The notes under the pieces are model-generated. The model saw only the letters and a list, made by a program, of their open reading frames with translations, searched no databases and was not told the DNA's origin. Of a DNA stretch of 64,000 nt, positions 11,863 through 24,500 are shown in pieces. The stretch's first letter is position 1, and each line of letters opens with the position of its first letter. The stretch is taken from NCBI GenBank assembly GCA_023238725.1, contig CM041541.1:13105544-13169543 (forward strand), in the 5' to 3' direction. Both the position numbers and the translations under genes were made by a program. The stretch comes from Scortum barcoo. Lineage: Eukaryota; Chordata; Actinopteri; Centrarchiformes; Terapontidae.

Positions 11863-13255
11863 CCATCTCCTTTGATGAAAGATGAGGAGGAAGAGCACAA
11901 AAAAGAAAATCAACTGGTATGCTCCTCTGCTCAGATCTAAGAAACAACGGCTGTTATTACACAGATGAGTAACCACCAACAATAACCAGAATGGCTGTGA
12001 AATATGACCCATAACTGTTCGCCCTCTCCTTCAATTTCACATTTTAGATTTAAGGCATGTTATATAGAGGTTTAAACTTGCTCAACAATGCTTAAACAGC
12101 CTGTTGTTTGTCTGCTGTTGGATCAAGCTTATGACCTTTCAGTTACCCTACAGAAATAGGTTGTGTACATGAAAAAAATACTCTTTTAATGGATCACTGT
12201 TAAAAGTTAAACTCAGTCCTGTTAACATGGCACATTTTGAGCCTCTGTTTTTTTATCCCGCAGAGGACAGAAAACAGATACCTCCCTGGAGTGACCTGAA
12301 TAGGCTTTTGTTACAGATCACCGTTGCATCACCACTTTGGTCGAGATTCATTTGCAATGCAAAGGTAACAGATTGCTGGGGGATAACATTAGAGCACACT
12401 TCTCTCAAAGGCAGTTGCCATTCGAGATCGATGTTTCTTTTTCAGCAGGTCACAGAGCATTGATGTATATGATAAATATTTCCATTGAGTTTTTAACACC
12501 ACATAAATTGAAAATGAGCTTCACGGTCTTATTGAGGTGGATGAATGTGTGCAATACTTAAAACTACAGATTAACTAAAATGATTTTAACGTCTCCTATG
12601 GCATTTTCCCAAAGAAACTTAGAAGACCATTGTTTTTGACAGACTTTCTACTCAATGGGTAGAAGTTGATCAAAGTGCTTTGGAAAGCCCTAAAAAGATT
12701 TTGTATTAATGTGGGATTAAATGGGATTTATTGTCAAATGGTGTTTGTGTTACCGTTTCAAACCCTTTTCCTTCCTGACAAAAGAGAAAGAAATCCTCGA
12801 TAGTTACAAGAAATATTTAGTTTATATGCACAAACTCTGCTGTTTGAGGGTAACTGGCTATTATGTACATATATGTACATTTCACTTCTGTGTCTCAAGG
12901 TAACCTGAGAGACGTAATGACAAACTGCTTACATCTGCCAAGAAGGGATTGCCAGAACACGCTCCCATTTAGTTTCCCTAGTTACTCTTTTCTCCAGCCT
13001 TATTTGCTCTCGGATGTCAGCTGATGTTAACAGACGAGGCAGTTGCTCAGAGAGGTGTGTGTGTGTGTGCATTGCACTCAATGGCAAACACTCTCATTGC
13101 TGTAGTACACATAGAAAAACAAATCATCAGCACACAATAGGGAGGTGGTGGTTGCAACATTCCTGCTAAGCCTCCCATTGTTACGAGACAGGATTTATGA
13201 CCATGTCGAACAAATTTTAGCACCAACAAAACACACAGTAGATTATCACCTTTGT
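11863..13255. other. Intergenic spacer between tubulin copies B and C
   Basis: About 1.4 kb. The short open frames at 12227-12561 and 12721-12903 have no recognisable similarity or splice context. A short GT tract lies near 13055. Nothing else stands out. Confidence 0.55.
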
Positions 13256-13261
13256 TTTATT
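13256..13261 (-). promoter_or_regulatory. Poly(A) signal of alpha-tubulin copy C
   Basis: AATAAA on the minus strand, about 118 bases after the stop codon of copy C. Confidence 0.65.
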
Positions 13262-13378
13262 TTCCATGTCATATTCTTGTTTTGAAATATAAAATCAATT
13301 TGTGATATTGTGGAAATTTGTGACAACTGAAATACAACTGCAGCTTAGCTGTTGTGTGAATACATTTGTGTTAAGCTC

Positions 13379-15086
13379 TCAGTACTCCTCCCCTTCCTCT
13401 TCCTCTCCTTCATCCCCGACACTGTCAGTGCCGACCTCTTCATAATCCTTCTCCAGGGCCGCCATGTCCTCTCTGGCCTCTGAGAATTCTCCCTCCTCCA
13501 TTCCCTCTCCCACGTACCAGTGGACGAAGGCCCTCTTGGCGTACATGAGGTCGAACTTGTGGTCGAGTCGAGCCCAGGCCTCTGCGATGGCGGTGGTGTT
13601 GCTCAGCATGCACACGGCCCTCTGCACCTTGGCCAGGTCTCCTCCAGGAACCACAGTGGGGGGCTGGTAGTTGATGCCCACCTTGAAGCCTGTTGGACAC
13701 CAGTCCACAAACTGGATGGTGCGTTTTGTTTTAATGGTAGCAATGGCAGAGTTCACTTCCTTGGGTACCACATCACCGCGGTAGAGCAGGCAGCAGGCCA
13801 TGTACTTCCCGTGGCGAGGATCACACTTTACCATCTGATTGGCCGGCTCGAAACAGGCGTTGGTGATCTCAGCCACTGAGAGCTGCTCGTGATAGGCCTT
13901 CTCTGCTGAGATAACTGGGAGCGTAGGTGGCCAGGGGGAAGTGGATACGAGGGTAGGGCACCAGGTTGGTCTGGAACTCTGTCAGGTCCACGTTCAAGGC
14001 GCCATCGAAGCGCAGGGAGGCGGTGATAGAAGACACGATCTGTCCGATCAGCCTGTTCAGGTTGGTGTAGGTGGGACGCTCGATGTCCAGGTTCCTGCGG
14101 CAGATGTCATAGATGGCCTCGTTGTCCACCATGAAGGCGCAGTCGGAGTGCTCCAGGGTGGTGTGGGTGGTCAGGATGGAGTTGTAGGGCTCCACCACGG
14201 CTGTGGATACTTGGGGGGCTGGATAAACTGCAAACTCCAGTTTGGACTTTTTTCCATAGTCGACAGAGAGACGCTCCATCAGCAGGGAGGTGAAGCCAGA
14301 GCCGGTTCCTCCTCCAAAGGAGTGGAAGATGAGGAAACCCTGGAGTCCTGTGCACTGGTCAGCCTGCAGAAAAAGAAAAACAAGAAAGTTGCTTTTATAG
14401 TTGATTACACTCTCAACAAAAACAAGTTTTTGCAGACAAACTCACCAGTTTACGAATCCTGTCGAGAACCAGGTCAATGATCTCCTTGCCGATAGTGTAG
14501 TGACCACGAGCGTAGTTGTTGGCTGCATCTTCTTTTCCAGTGATCAGCTGCTCAGGGTGGAAGAGCTGACGATAGGTTCCTGTTCGGACCTCATCTTTAA
14601 CAGGAAAATGCTGAGGATACCATCAGTTGTTCCCAAATTCCCTTCAACCTACAGTACAAATCTGCACAAAAAATAATAGCCTTACCGATGACAGTTGTTT
14701 CCAAGTCCACAAAGACGGCTCTGGGAACGTGTTTTCCAGCTCCAGTTTCACTGAAGAAGGTGTTGAAGGAGTCGTCTCCTCCTCCGATGGTCTTGTCGCT
14801 GGGCATCTGACCATCCGGCTGAATACCATGCTCCAGGCAGTAGAGCTCCCAGCATGCATTGCCCATTTGGACACCAGCCTGACCAACATGCACAGAGAGG
14901 CATTCACGCTGGAATACCAGAAAAAAGAGAGGTCAAATTATTAAAGTCTTTACTTCAGTTTGGGATTAAATGTGCTGTTGCAGAACAAGCTGCAACAGTA
15001 ACACATCTTTGAAATTAGACATTGCAGTTTACATTCATACTGATTCTTTTTCCATGTTCATGTGCTTGAAAAGCGAAACTTACCAT
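13379..15086 (-). CDS. Alpha-tubulin, tandem copy C, frameshifted in exon 4
   Basis: Exons: 15086-15084 (ATG only), 14908-14686 (223 nt), 14594-14446 (149 nt), 14363-13379. An extra G in the run at 13917-13919 shifts the frame after residue 274 (LATYAP), and the read frame stops at 13869. Beyond it the normal frame resumes without any other damage to an EEEEGEEY tail, so a corrected product would be 452 aa. Unlike copies A and B it has LETTVID instead of LEPTVID and the standard DRIRKL instead of DRTRKL. The preserved downstream frame favours a consensus error in the G run, but a very recent pseudogene cannot be excluded. The tail has one more Glu than usual. Confidence 0.92.
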
Positions 15087-15166
15087 GATTATAAATTCCT
15101 CCTGCTGATGTTGATGATCTGCAAGGGGAATCTGCTGTTGGTGTGTCTGTTAAGATCTCATCAGTA

Positions 15167-15195
15167 CTTATAGTTCCTCCAAACTCTATGGCAAC
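15167..15195 (-). promoter_or_regulatory. Probable promoter elements of alpha-tubulin copy C
   Basis: A TATAAG motif on the minus strand at 15167-15172 is 81 bases from the ATG, matching the spacing in copies A and B. An atggcaac motif at 15188-15195 resembles half of an RFX X-box. Both are short motifs. Confidence 0.4.
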
Positions 15196-15199
15196 AAAC

Positions 15200-18100
15200 T
15201 CTGTTGTCAATAAATGGGAGGTTAACTGGGTTTAGCAGAGGGGAAAAGCCAATAATTCAGCTGTGGAACACATTGTTCAAACATGGTCCGCCACACATCA
15301 ATAACTCTTCACCCTGCACCAAGATAATGTATAACCACGACCCTCGCATATGTCAGGCACGTAGAACTCATTTAAGTCATGGGCAACACAGCAAACAGAG
15401 CATTGTTTGAGTATTTGTGGAGTAAACTAAGATTAATAAAGTCAAGACTCCGTGGGGGGCTGCGATCTCCATGGATATCTGTTTGAGTCAGTCGAGGAGG
15501 AATGCCAAAATATTTGTGTGCACAATTATGCAAATACTGAATCAATTCTTCGTGCAGGCAGTCTAGAAATAGATCAGTGGTCACTTCTGGCCATTTGGAA
15601 GTTTGATGAGGAATTCAATTTAACTAAGCAACACTCCAAACATACAAAATAAGTATTACACCAATGCAAAATGCATTATACAAAATGTTTCCCAGTCACA
15701 GACTTGAAGGAATAATGCAATTTACTGAATCTATGAAGAGACAAGACCTCATGGAGAAACTGCTTTTTCACAAATACTATAAATGTCCAATAATATTTAA
15801 AATAGAACAAAGTGAATTTGTTCTTTCCCAACAAATGTCATAAGGGATTTACTTCTGTACAGTTTTGTGCAGTCAATTAAGTTAAATATGGAAATAATGA
15901 CAAATGTTTTAACAAGTCTGACCAGGTGTTATTCTGTTAAAAATGATGACAGTCCATTTTAAATAATTTAAAATCATTTCCATATTATACAAAAATGAAT
16001 GAAAAACTGTGGGTATCTGGAGTGGTACAACAAAATGAATTCAGATTTCTAAAACACTGCAGGATGTTTTTAAAAAGTCATACAGAACTAAAAACATAAA
16101 AACACTGTTATGGTCCTTTAAATATGAGTTGGTGATGTGTTTTTGATGGACAGGTTGATTTCTCTATATAAACTATACTAACATAGACACAGTATTGAGC
16201 ATATTGTTTGTTTAAATATAATCTCTCTGATTCTCTAAGCCTGTTCCCTCGCAGCAGTTTGATCTATTGTTGGAGCGGAGGAAGCCTCCCCCTGTTTCCC
16301 CTCTCCATGAGGCCCGGCTGGGCTGCTCTGTTGTGTTTTCCACATGATTGGATGTCCTGTTGTTATAGAGACATCGAAGGTCACACTGCTGTTGCTGGCA
16401 TGAAGCTCAAACTGTCAGCAGTAATGTAGATTTACAGAACAACACAGGCTGATATGCAGTTTGTCAGCATGGCTTGGTTTAGTAACTGATGCTAAACCAA
16501 GTTCAGCATAACTTGGTTATTTGCCATAATATGTGATATTTAAATGGGATTACATAAAACACAGTTTCTTTTTAGCAGGTTGTTTTCTAAAAGTTTTTTT
16601 TTCTAAAGGCAGATTTCTAAGACATGATCATGATAAATAAGTATCACTTGTATTTATGACCAGTAAAGCTGAAAATAAATAAATGTAACACTGCAAAACT
16701 CTTAATGGAGATACAGCAGACATGCAAAGCTGAGGAACTGAATGTTGACCATGATGCCACCTGGTGTTGCACAAAGGAAAGAGAGCAGTCTTTGAAAAAA
16801 TAAGAGATATCTTAGTGTGGAATAAGCAATATCAATAACACTTAATCATCAGTGGGTGTAAAACTCAAAATTATACCATACCGCAACAGAAAAAATAGTG
16901 CACACAAATCAGGGGGACTGTTCTTTTGCTTTGAATGTACTTGTCAGATAAATGTTCGGTCTGTGTAGGTTGTGCTAAAAAAGTTAATGCTCCATAATGT
17001 ATGTCGATTGAGTACATGAAAACATGACTGTAACAATGGTTGATAATTACTGAATGTTAATATTTAAATGTGAAAATATACCCATATGACACGGCAGGTG
17101 TTGTTTCATTCTTCTTTAATGACACTGATTTGATCCAACAGATGGTACATTAGTTACCACTTGGACTGACTCCTTATTAATTAATTCCACACAATGTAAA
17201 AATACATTTTAGATGGTTTTAAATTTAATTTCTGCAGGATATTTGGTTAAAACGACCTTGATTGACAAAGCAGAACCAGACAAAGGTCTGCATTTTAAAT
17301 GTTTCATTTAGCTGCTTGTATTGCAGTTATGGACTCAAAGTATTCAGTCTAAACCTGATTTCTAATGGAAAAAAATACTTAATAAAATGTGTCTTCGTTG
17401 TAGAGATGCAGTTTTGTAGCAAAAAAACTGAAAGACCAGTTACACAGTCCTGTGCAAGAGTGCACAAAATCAAATTGATATGAAAAACGTTTAAAAAGAG
17501 TTAACATACATCTGGTGTCTCAATGTATGACATCTAAACTAGTGGAAAATAGTCATAAATAGTGGTAACTAAAGAAGATGAAGGAAAGAAATCAGCAGCT
17601 GAGTTTGATGATAAGGTTTTTCATTTCATCCATTAATGAAAAGATCAACATAAAACCGCATGTGCATTAGAAAATTTAAGCCACACATCAAGTCATGTCC
17701 TTAAAATGGCCAATAAAATAAATGAAAAACTACTGTTCCCTTTGATAAGCCTACAAGTCCATGAAACTGTAATAGATTTTCATAATGCAAGGCAAAACTT
17801 TGCAGACATACTGTTTGTATCTGTGGTGTTCTCCAGGACTGTATTCTAGGACACCTGCGTTTTTCAGACAATCAGCCACATTTCATAGAGTTATTCCACC
17901 TGGTGTCACAGTGTTTGCTGTGTTACAAAGGAAATGATAATACAAACAAATGCTTCATGCAAGGAACTGTGAAAAGTTCTCAAAACATACATTTTTTAAA
18001 AACCGTTGACAACACACAACATAGAATATTTTGACATTCATACAGTACATCCATGACTTATTTCTCCTTTTAAAATATCACCGACACATTATTTTGTGTT

Positions 18101-18375
18101 TCACTTGAGTTCAGCAGAAATATAAATAATTCAGGAATAAGAAATCCAGAAAAAATTAATATGTTTAATTCTGGGTATACAATTTGACTTAAAATGTCAC
18201 CACAAGGTAGTAAGTTAGGGTAAAACATCTTTTTTTAACTATAACATTCAGTTTGGTTTGCATAAATGCGTTCATGAGATCACTGGAGAGTTAAACTAAC
18301 TGGCACTGTATGAAACAGCATAAACAAATCATTTGGTATCATAGCCATTGACATGTACTTGCATTTCAGTGCACA
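15200..18375. other. Intergenic spacer between tubulin copy C and bin1
   Basis: About 3.2 kb, AT-rich. I found no convincing exon on either strand, and the short open frames present lack splice sites and similarity. Confidence 0.55.
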
Positions 18376-18381
18376 TTTATT
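18376..18381 (-). promoter_or_regulatory. Poly(A) signal of the bin1-like gene
   Basis: AATAAA on the minus strand about 133 bases after the stop codon at 18514-18516. Confidence 0.6.
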
Positions 18382-18513
18382 GTCATGTACCAATTTGACC
18401 ATTTTGGTGTGTAAATAGAAATGTAGTAATAATTAGACCATGTTTTCATGAGATAAAATATCTGAGAAGTTTGGGGCACAGAAAGGGGGCAGAATCTATA
18501 TGTGGTGTGAACC

Positions 18514-21500
18514 TCAAACCTTCTGAGTAAAATTCTCCGGGAAAACGCCTTTGGCTGAAATATCTTTTTTCTGCACCCAGTGAGCTTCCGTCACTCCCAA
18601 GAGCCAGCCGTCGTCCTGCAGAAAGACACGATACAAACGAAGTTTCATTGTAAACGTTTCTAAATATAAATGAGTAACAACAGTTTTTTAACTTTTTGTA
18701 AAATGCTGACAATTTGTGATTGGTCGCATAGCTGTCACTGTAATGGAAAACAGGAGGACACAAATATACATGGAAAAGGTAAACTGACAGTGAAAGAAAG
18801 TGTATGTCAATGACCTGTTCATCTGGGTTGTCAAAGGCCAAAACCAGCACAACGTCTCCAGTCTTCAGTTCCAGCTCATCACCGTCAGTGGCAGCATAAT
18901 CATGTATCGCTTTTACCTGGTAAAAATGCAGAAAAATGAAGGTTTTGATTGAATATGGACGCTGCATACGAACCCAGTAAAACAGAATCTCATTTAAAAG
19001 TGCACTGATGATGACTTCTTTTCACAAGAAGGATAAGCATAAAGTCGTTTAACCTTGTAGACGAATCCTGGAGGGAGATCGTCATCTGAGCCATTTGTCA
19101 CTGCGCTCTGTGCAAAAAAATAAACAGAAAAGATCCAGATGTATTATTAAGAAAGTTTAAGAAATGGTTAATGTAGTTGACAAGAGATGAAATGAAGAAA
19201 GAGTTCAAAGCATAACAAAAGAAGAAAGAAAAGGTGTTTTTGTGACTTTCATCACAATCTGAAGTATCCTTTAATTCCAGGCTTTAACCTGCGCCCTTTT
19301 TAAGACCCCACTGAGGTCCCAACAGACTCCCTATCCATCCCATCCTACCTGGGATTCTCCATCATCACCCCAGCCACCCTGCTCCACTTGGGCACCGTCG
19401 TCATCCCAGTTGGGCTCGGTATACGACTGAGCGGCATAGACTCCATCGTCGTTCCAGCTCTTCTGACTCTCAGCTGTTTCTGTATCATCCCAGCTGGGCT
19501 GGGTGTAGCTCTGGGTGTTGCTTTCATTGTGATCCCAGCCACCTTGGGCCTCTTCTGGGTACTGGTCTTCATCGTGCTGGGGTTTCTGCTCTGTGGCTGT
19601 CTGTTCTTGCTACGAGGTCGGGGTTTGTGGAGGATTGTGGCAGGTTTGGAAGCAAAAGGAAGGTGGAAGGATGGAAGGCAGACGTATCGCGGAAAGTTTA
19701 TGCCAGAGGAGTAGTTGGATTGGTGAGGGTTGAAAGAGTTAAAAAAGGGTCACGGCCCAGGGTTTGTGCAGGGTTTCATAAAGTCAAAGGAAGGAGTGTT
19801 TGATGAAAAAAGATGTCGTTGGAGAGTTATTCCACTGTGAATGGTAACTGCATCTACCTGCTTTCCTTTACACAATAGAAAATAAAAGAGCACATTTGTC
19901 CATTAAGAACAAGGAACCCATGCTTACCCAGGAGTCCCATGATGGTGGCTTTCGTGGGGCATTAAGAGACAAGACAACTCGTGAGACAAAAGGATGCAGG
20001 AGGCCTTCATCAAAGTTTTTACTCACACATAAGACAGTAATATAAGACACATGAAGCCAATGTGTCTCAAAAGAAATCCAGATTCAATAAATTCTTCAAA
20101 ACCTGAAAATGTTTTGCAGCTTTTGCTCTTATTCGTTTTGAAGATTTATTCAAAAAACATTTGCATGCAAAGTGAGGCTAAACAGACATGCACATAAGAA
20201 GCCATGAAGTGGGTTTGTTCAAGTTAAAATGAACAAAAAATAAGGGATTATAAAATGTCAGAACACACACAGACACACACACACACATTTTCTCAGCCCC
20301 AGAAAGAAACTGTTTACATGCAGACCTTCAATTTCAATGTAAACTGCATCATTTGGGGACCTCAGATTTTAAGCCTAAAGTACTGAGCAAAGTATCTTGT
20401 CTGGTCATTATGCAAGAGCTTTTTAAAATCTTTGGTTTTGTGAGGTTAGTTCATGTGGATGAAATTAAATACAATTAACTGTTTTTTTAGCTGCATGTAA
20501 AGAAAGTCTTCTACCCTTCATCCCTGACAGAACTCCCCTGACCTTTGACCTTAACAAAGCACACCCACCTTGGGAGCTGGAATTGTGATGGGCTGTAAAA
20601 CCTCCACATCCCAATCCAGCAGGTTCACCCCTGACCAGGGCTCACATTGCTTCACACACACAAACACACACAAACACACACACACATACACATACACTTG
20701 ATTTAGGAGGGTTCACTATTTGGGGAAATGGATGCTGTTTGTCCGTTTCTGATCTGCTCTGAAGGCGGTTTGAGAACACTTAAAATCGAATAAACATATT
20801 TCTAACTACAGTCGTAACATAAACAAACATTTTAGCAATAATCCATAAAAAGTGATTATGAAAATATGTTGAATATGAATATGTAGAGAGTGTAAGATGA
20901 CACTGAACAGGGGTGGAGTAATGTTTTGGGGACGTGGAGTTCCTCAAGGCTCCGTTCTCGGGCCTCTTCTATTAAACTTCTACATCCTCCCACTTGCACA
21001 GATTATGGAAACAACAGAATATCTTCCCAAAACTAAATCTACATTGAGGGAATCAATGAATAAATGTGTAAAAATATCCTCAGAGTACTATTACAGTTCT
21101 ATAACTTTATATTGAATTAGGCCGAATTAAAAAATAAACCTATCACAGAATGTATATGGACTAACAAACCATACATCGGGCTTGAGTGTAGAAAGTTAAT
21201 CTAATTACCAACTAATCCTTCACTTCAAACCAGCCTATAAATGTCTGGGAATGTACTAGCCGACCAAACAGAAATACTTTTTATTGATCTTGTTTTATTG
21301 TGTCTCTGCAGATGATCCCAATCAGAAAGACGTTTCCAGGGCAGAGGGAGAATAATCAGTCTGACCTGCTGTGTCGTTGGGGAAGTGGAGTCTGTGTTAG
21401 CGTCAGGCACCGGGGCCTCGTCCTCGAACGGGCTGACATGCTGCTGTCTTTGGTCCGGAGATGGCGTCAGTCGGGGCGGAGGCCGACTGGGAGGAGGACC

Positions 21501-24500
21501 GGGCCTCTGCACCTCCAGGAGGGTTAAATCAAAACCACACAACATACGTGCATGCAAAAAGCAGTGAGGGGAGACAGAGACAAGTTAGTTACACAAAATG
21601 ATGAAAGGCTGAGTTTTTCATTGTTAAGTGGCTTAAAGATTACAGATTTAAATCCTCAATCACCACTTGTGTGAAACATACAGATGCCTTTCTTCTTGTT
21701 CGCCTGGGATTTCATGCACATATCTTCATGTTGTGTTTGTATTTGGGTCCTTTGCAAATTTTTTTACCTTTGGTGCTGAGCTGGCCGATTCGCTGTGGTT
21801 GGCTTCCTCACTGAGAGAGAGAGAAAGAAAGAAAAAAAGAGAATGAATGAGAGTCAAAGCAAGAGAGCAAGAATGACATTTACTAACTCAAACTCTCCAC
21901 ACATGCAGTTCTCAGCTTCATCCACATGAGAGCGACAAAACATGTACTGTAACTGAACAGACCTGCAGTGAACCGTGAAAGGCGTCAGAGCGAAACATGC
22001 ACATGACAACATATGCAGACTGTTCCTGTCACATATAAACAAAACAGGAGGCAGACAGGAAGCGTCACACAAGAGTTAGAGAAGCAAAACGGGTTTAAAT
22101 CGCCGACCCGAGCAGCTGCCCTCCTCCCTCAACACCTGCTCTGAAACTGCCCATGAGCAAGGCAGTTCACTCCCATTGGGCCTGGAAGTGCAGCGACCTG
22201 ACTTCTCACAACAGAGTAATGTTTTTATACTTTTCTGCTTTATAATCTATATTTTTTAAAGAAGCAAATGATGTATGTATGTATTTAACTAACAGCTATA
22301 TGGAGACTTCAAATTAACTTAAACTTAAATGATTTCAGATTAACATTACAGAATTTGTACACACAGAATTACAATTTTATTATAAAAAGCTCAGATTTTA
22401 TTTTTTCTGACAGCGTGTCATAAATATGGCTGTAAAAAAAAAAGAAATAATTTCCCTTTTAAACATTAAAATTTATTGTGCATTATTTACACTGCAATGG
22501 TCTGTAGTTTAAATTTCCTTGTTGCAAAAAAAAAAAAAAGATGATTTGTTAGATGACTGCAGCTGCATGCTGAGTCTGCGTGGGTTAAAGCAGATTAAAG
22601 AGCAGCACAGTTTTACCTCTTGGCACCGTCTTCTGTCTTTGCTGCTGCAGTACCACCTTTTCTGCAGTAGGGGGTGTTGTGAGGGGCGTTACTCTCATTT
22701 GTTCTACAGGTCGGTAAATCATTCACATCTACAGCCTGTGACTGAAAACTGTTCACTTACTTCAGCTGCCTCTGCTCCTCCAGTTTGGTCATGATGTCGT
22801 TCAGGTTTTGGCTGAGCTGAGAAGATAAAGATAAAGATGGCCGACTGATCAATACATCAGCTGATCGGTTCTATCAGATTAATCGATCACAACATCCACA
22901 GTTTGTCTCACCTTGCCCATTTCCCTGTGGAACTTCTCCTGATGACCTGCCAGACTCTGGAATGTGTTAACATAGACGCCAACACGACTTCACACACACA
23001 CACACACACACACACACTTTTTAAAACTTTTTTTTTAAATTCACCATTAAAACATTTTGAGTAACGCTTCATTTTAGTGGTCTGCAAATTTCTTGGTAAG
23101 GTGGTGGTGATAATTACCAAGTGACATGTTTGTAATTTCTTAGAAATTACCCTCAAATGACCTCAATATTTACCCAAAACTTATAGGAAATTACCCCGAA
23201 ATAATTCAATACTTATAGAAATTCATATGCAACACACAACTCCAAGTGAATGAATGAACTTTCAAAGTAAATTTCCAAGAAATTTCTAAGAAGTTGCTGC
23301 TGATTTTAGCTGCATTTTGTGTCTGAAAGGTGCCGAATAAATAAAGTTTATTCATTCATTTATCGTTCAGTTTTCAAGTAATGTGCTTATGAGGATTAAA
23401 GTGTTAAATTCATATTACTTTCCTAGTAATGTATAAAAGAAATGAGCAGATATGTATTGACTCCTAGTTGGGAAATTGCTGGATATAATTATTAAATCAT
23501 GTTGGCGTAAATAATGAGGTAATTTGTGGGTAATTTAAAAGAAATTACAAATATGTTACCCGTTAATTATCACCTACTTACATGAAATTTTCAGGCCACT
23601 AAAATGAGTGAAAAAAGTGTCTCACTTGTCCCACAGTGCTGGAAGCTCGTCTTGTAACTCCACGTTCAGCTCCTCGAAAATCTTCTGAGCTCGGCCCAGC
23701 TCCTCCTCCGCCTGCACACACACACACACACACACACGCAATAATAATAATAATATATCTGTACTCTGTGTGTCTGCAATGCAAATTGTTTCAGAAAGTT
23801 TTTCATGAGCACACACACATGCAGGCAAACACACACAGGGTTTAATAACTACAGGCAGGTGAACGCTGCCAGCATTCATGATGGAAAATAAATAAAAGGT
23901 TGTTTCTGTCAAATGTGCCGATATCTACGACACAAAAACAACGTAAACAATAGTTTGGATTGGGGGTCAAATTATAGCGAGGCTCTCTACACATGATCAG
24001 CAGCAGAGTGAAAAACATCATAAAAGCTTTTTTTTTACTGTTTTCTTTGTCCAGCACATTTTTGTATGAAAAATTGTATGTTTTCTTTAAGAATAAATTG
24101 GGTTACGATGGTATCTTGTTAAAATAACACACTCACAGCTTGATCACAAACAGCAAATATTTACCATGTCGAATCGAATCACACTTGGTTTTGTGAGTCA
24201 TCATCACACGACAAGCTGACCAAACTCAGTGTTTTCTTAAGTGCGAATAACAAGAGCAGAAATGACTCCTGGCGTCAGAGGAAAAGAGGTCGCTAAAGTC
24301 TGAAAGCTCTTGTTGTGATCGGATGATTCTTAAAACCAAATATTTTTCTTTTTCTTTATTTCTCATAGATTGTCATCTAAATGATTGTAAAGTAATAAAA
24401 AGGACAGCTTTGCTCTTTAGGGGGCATTACGTGACTGGTGTTATCGCTTGTCACTTGTAAAAGGCGGCTTCTTTTTTTCCCCGCCATGATTTCAATGCAC

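Noticed and set aside
13941..14480. 179-codon plus-strand open frame (and similar ones at 9996-10436 and 3256-3672)
   Set aside because: Antisense shadows of highly conserved, GC-rich alpha-tubulin exons.
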